Positions 63,242 through 64,000 of a stretch of 64,000 nt of DNA are shown piece by piece. The position numbers were made by a program, and so were the translations under genes. Origin of the DNA: Methylobacterium organophilum (GTDB lineage: Bacteria; Pseudomonadota; Alphaproteobacteria; Rhizobiales; Beijerinckiaceae); the NCBI RefSeq assembly GCF_022179465.1, contig NZ_BPQV01000003.1, positions 62,001 to 126,000 on the forward strand, in the 5' to 3' direction. The first letter of the stretch is position 1. Every line of letters begins with the position of its first letter. The notes beneath the pieces were generated by a model that was given only the letters and a program-made list of their open reading frames with translations, did not search any database and had not been told where the DNA came from.

Positions 63242-63306
63242 CTTAGCCGACCATTTCCGATCCGTCTAAAGTCGGCCGGCCGCCCGTGCCCCGCCCTTCT
63301 GCCGGG

Positions 63307-64000
63307 TCACGGCCTTGCCTGGAGACGAGCGAGGAGCGCCGGGCTGGCATAGCCGTCGGCCGGGAGCCCTTCGCGGATCTGATATTGCCGCACCGCCTCG
63401 CGCAGGCGCGGCCCCGCGCGGCCATCCTGCTCGCCTGCAGAGAGCCCTTGCCCGGCAAGCGCCGCCTGGAGCTGGCGCAGCCCCGCCGTCTCGAGACGGG
63501 CCTCGCCCTTCGGCCAGGGGGCGGCGAGGACGGGGGCGCCGGCCAGCCGGTCCGCGAGATGGCCGACCGCGAGCGCATAGGCGTCGCTCGTGTTGTAGCC
63601 GCGGACGACCTCGAAATTGTCGGTGATCAGGAAGACCGGGCCGCCGAGCCCCCCGGGCAGGAACAGGCTCCCCTCCCCCGCCTTCGGCATGGGCTTGCCA
63701 TCGGTCCGGGTGACGCCGCGCTGCGCGAAATCAGTCAGCGCCCCCCGGTAGCGCGCCAGGTCGAAGCCGGCCGGAAGCCGCACTTCGTAGCCCCAGGACA
63801 GAGCCGGGTTCCAGCCGAGAGACTGGAGATAATGCGCGATGGAGGCGAGCGCGTCGGCGTCGGAGCGCCAGATGTCGCGATGCCCGTCGCCGTCGAAATC
63901 GACCGCCTCCTTGAGGAAGACGGAGGGCAGGAACTGCACCTGCCCCATGGCGCCCGCCCAGGAACCGACCATCCGTTCCGGCTCGATATCGCCCTGCTGG
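63307..64000 (-). CDS. Lytic murein transglycosylase, MltB-like (5' part outside the window)
   Basis: The last 231 residues or so of a larger gene running off the right edge; the frame is open to base 64000. The first part is the end of an SLT_2/MltB domain: SWAGAMGQVQFLPSVFLKEA and VDFDGDGHRDIWRSDADALASIAHYLQSLGW, where GAMGQ-x-Q-F-x-P is the family signature. The C-terminal 60 residues are a PG_binding_1 domain (LRQLQAALAGQGLSAGEQDG ... AVRQYQIREGLPADGYAS). The enzyme cleaves peptidoglycan glycan chains in the periplasm. The signal peptide and catalytic Glu lie beyond the window. Confidence 0.9.
   Translation of the reverse strand, partial: QQGDIEPERMVGSWAGAMGQVQFLPSVFLKEAVDFDGDGHRDIWRSDADALASIAHYLQSLGWNPALSWGYEVRLPAGFDLARYRGALTDFAQRGVTRTDGKPMPKAGEGSLFLPGGLGGPVFLITDNFEVVRGYNTSDAYALAVGHLADRLAGAPVLAAPWPKGEARLETAGLRQLQAALAGQGLSAGEQDGRAGPRLREAVRQYQIREGLPADGYASPALLARLQARP

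Overview
The window is about 70% G+C and reads as the chromosome of a methylotroph-type alphaproteobacterium, most like Methylobacterium/Methylorubrum (order Hyphomicrobiales). The grounds are the gene order (recN-bamD-lpxC-ftsZ joined to a complete division and cell wall cluster), a PleC-like cell-cycle kinase, CtrA-type TTAA-N7-TTAAC motifs, a long-linker FtsZ and a rhizobial-style pst-phoU-phoB operon. The genus is an inference from style; no database was consulted.

Layout. 1-6.1 kb: a small SMR exporter gene, then on the minus strand the phosphate operon pstS-pstC-pstA-pstB-phoU-phoB, preceded by a triple Pho box at 6071-6099. 6.2-6.7 kb: two small genes, one resembling the anti-sigma factor NepR. 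6.8-33.3 kb: on the minus strand, the dcw cluster in the order rsmH-ftsL-ftsI-murE-murF-mraY-murD, then a 3 kb foreign block (membrane protein, NmrA-like reductase, cytoplasmic PAS chemoreceptor), then ftsW-murG-murC-DUF559-murB-ddl-ftsQ-ftsA-ftsZ, followed by lpxC, bamD and recN. RNase P RNA lies just upstream of rsmH; mraZ is not seen. 34.2-42.2 kb: a 53-residue protein, a glyoxalase, aminopeptidase N, a PleC-like histidine kinase, and an unusual fusion of a symporter-like membrane domain to a hotdog thioesterase. 42.3-48.6 kb: a GGDEF-EAL protein, a stand-alone receiver and glnE. 48.8-51.4 kb: an acetyltransferase gene, then a sharply AT-rich island holding one P-loop ATPase gene with a zinc ribbon. 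51.4-54.8 kb: an OmpR-type two-component pair and a secreted Pro/Ala-rich protein. 55.4-61.7 kb: gltB-gltD (glutamate synthase). 61.8-64.0 kb: an SGNH hydrolase and a lytic transglycosylase cut by the window end.

Functional picture. Most of the window is core physiology: phosphate starvation response, peptidoglycan precursor synthesis (MurB to MurG, MraY, Ddl), septum assembly (FtsL, I, W, Q, A, Z), outer membrane building (LpxC, BamD), and nitrogen assimilation (GlnE controlling glutamine synthetase, GltBD using its product). The accessory signals are the AT-rich ATPase island, the transporter-thioesterase fusion, a composite palindromic repeat that supplies the C-terminus of a DUF559 protein inside the dcw operon, and the block that splits the dcw cluster. 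No tRNA, insertion sequence, CRISPR array or prophage was recognised. I did not find a complete undescribed multi-gene system; the AT-rich ATPase island and the membrane-thioesterase fusion are the best leads.
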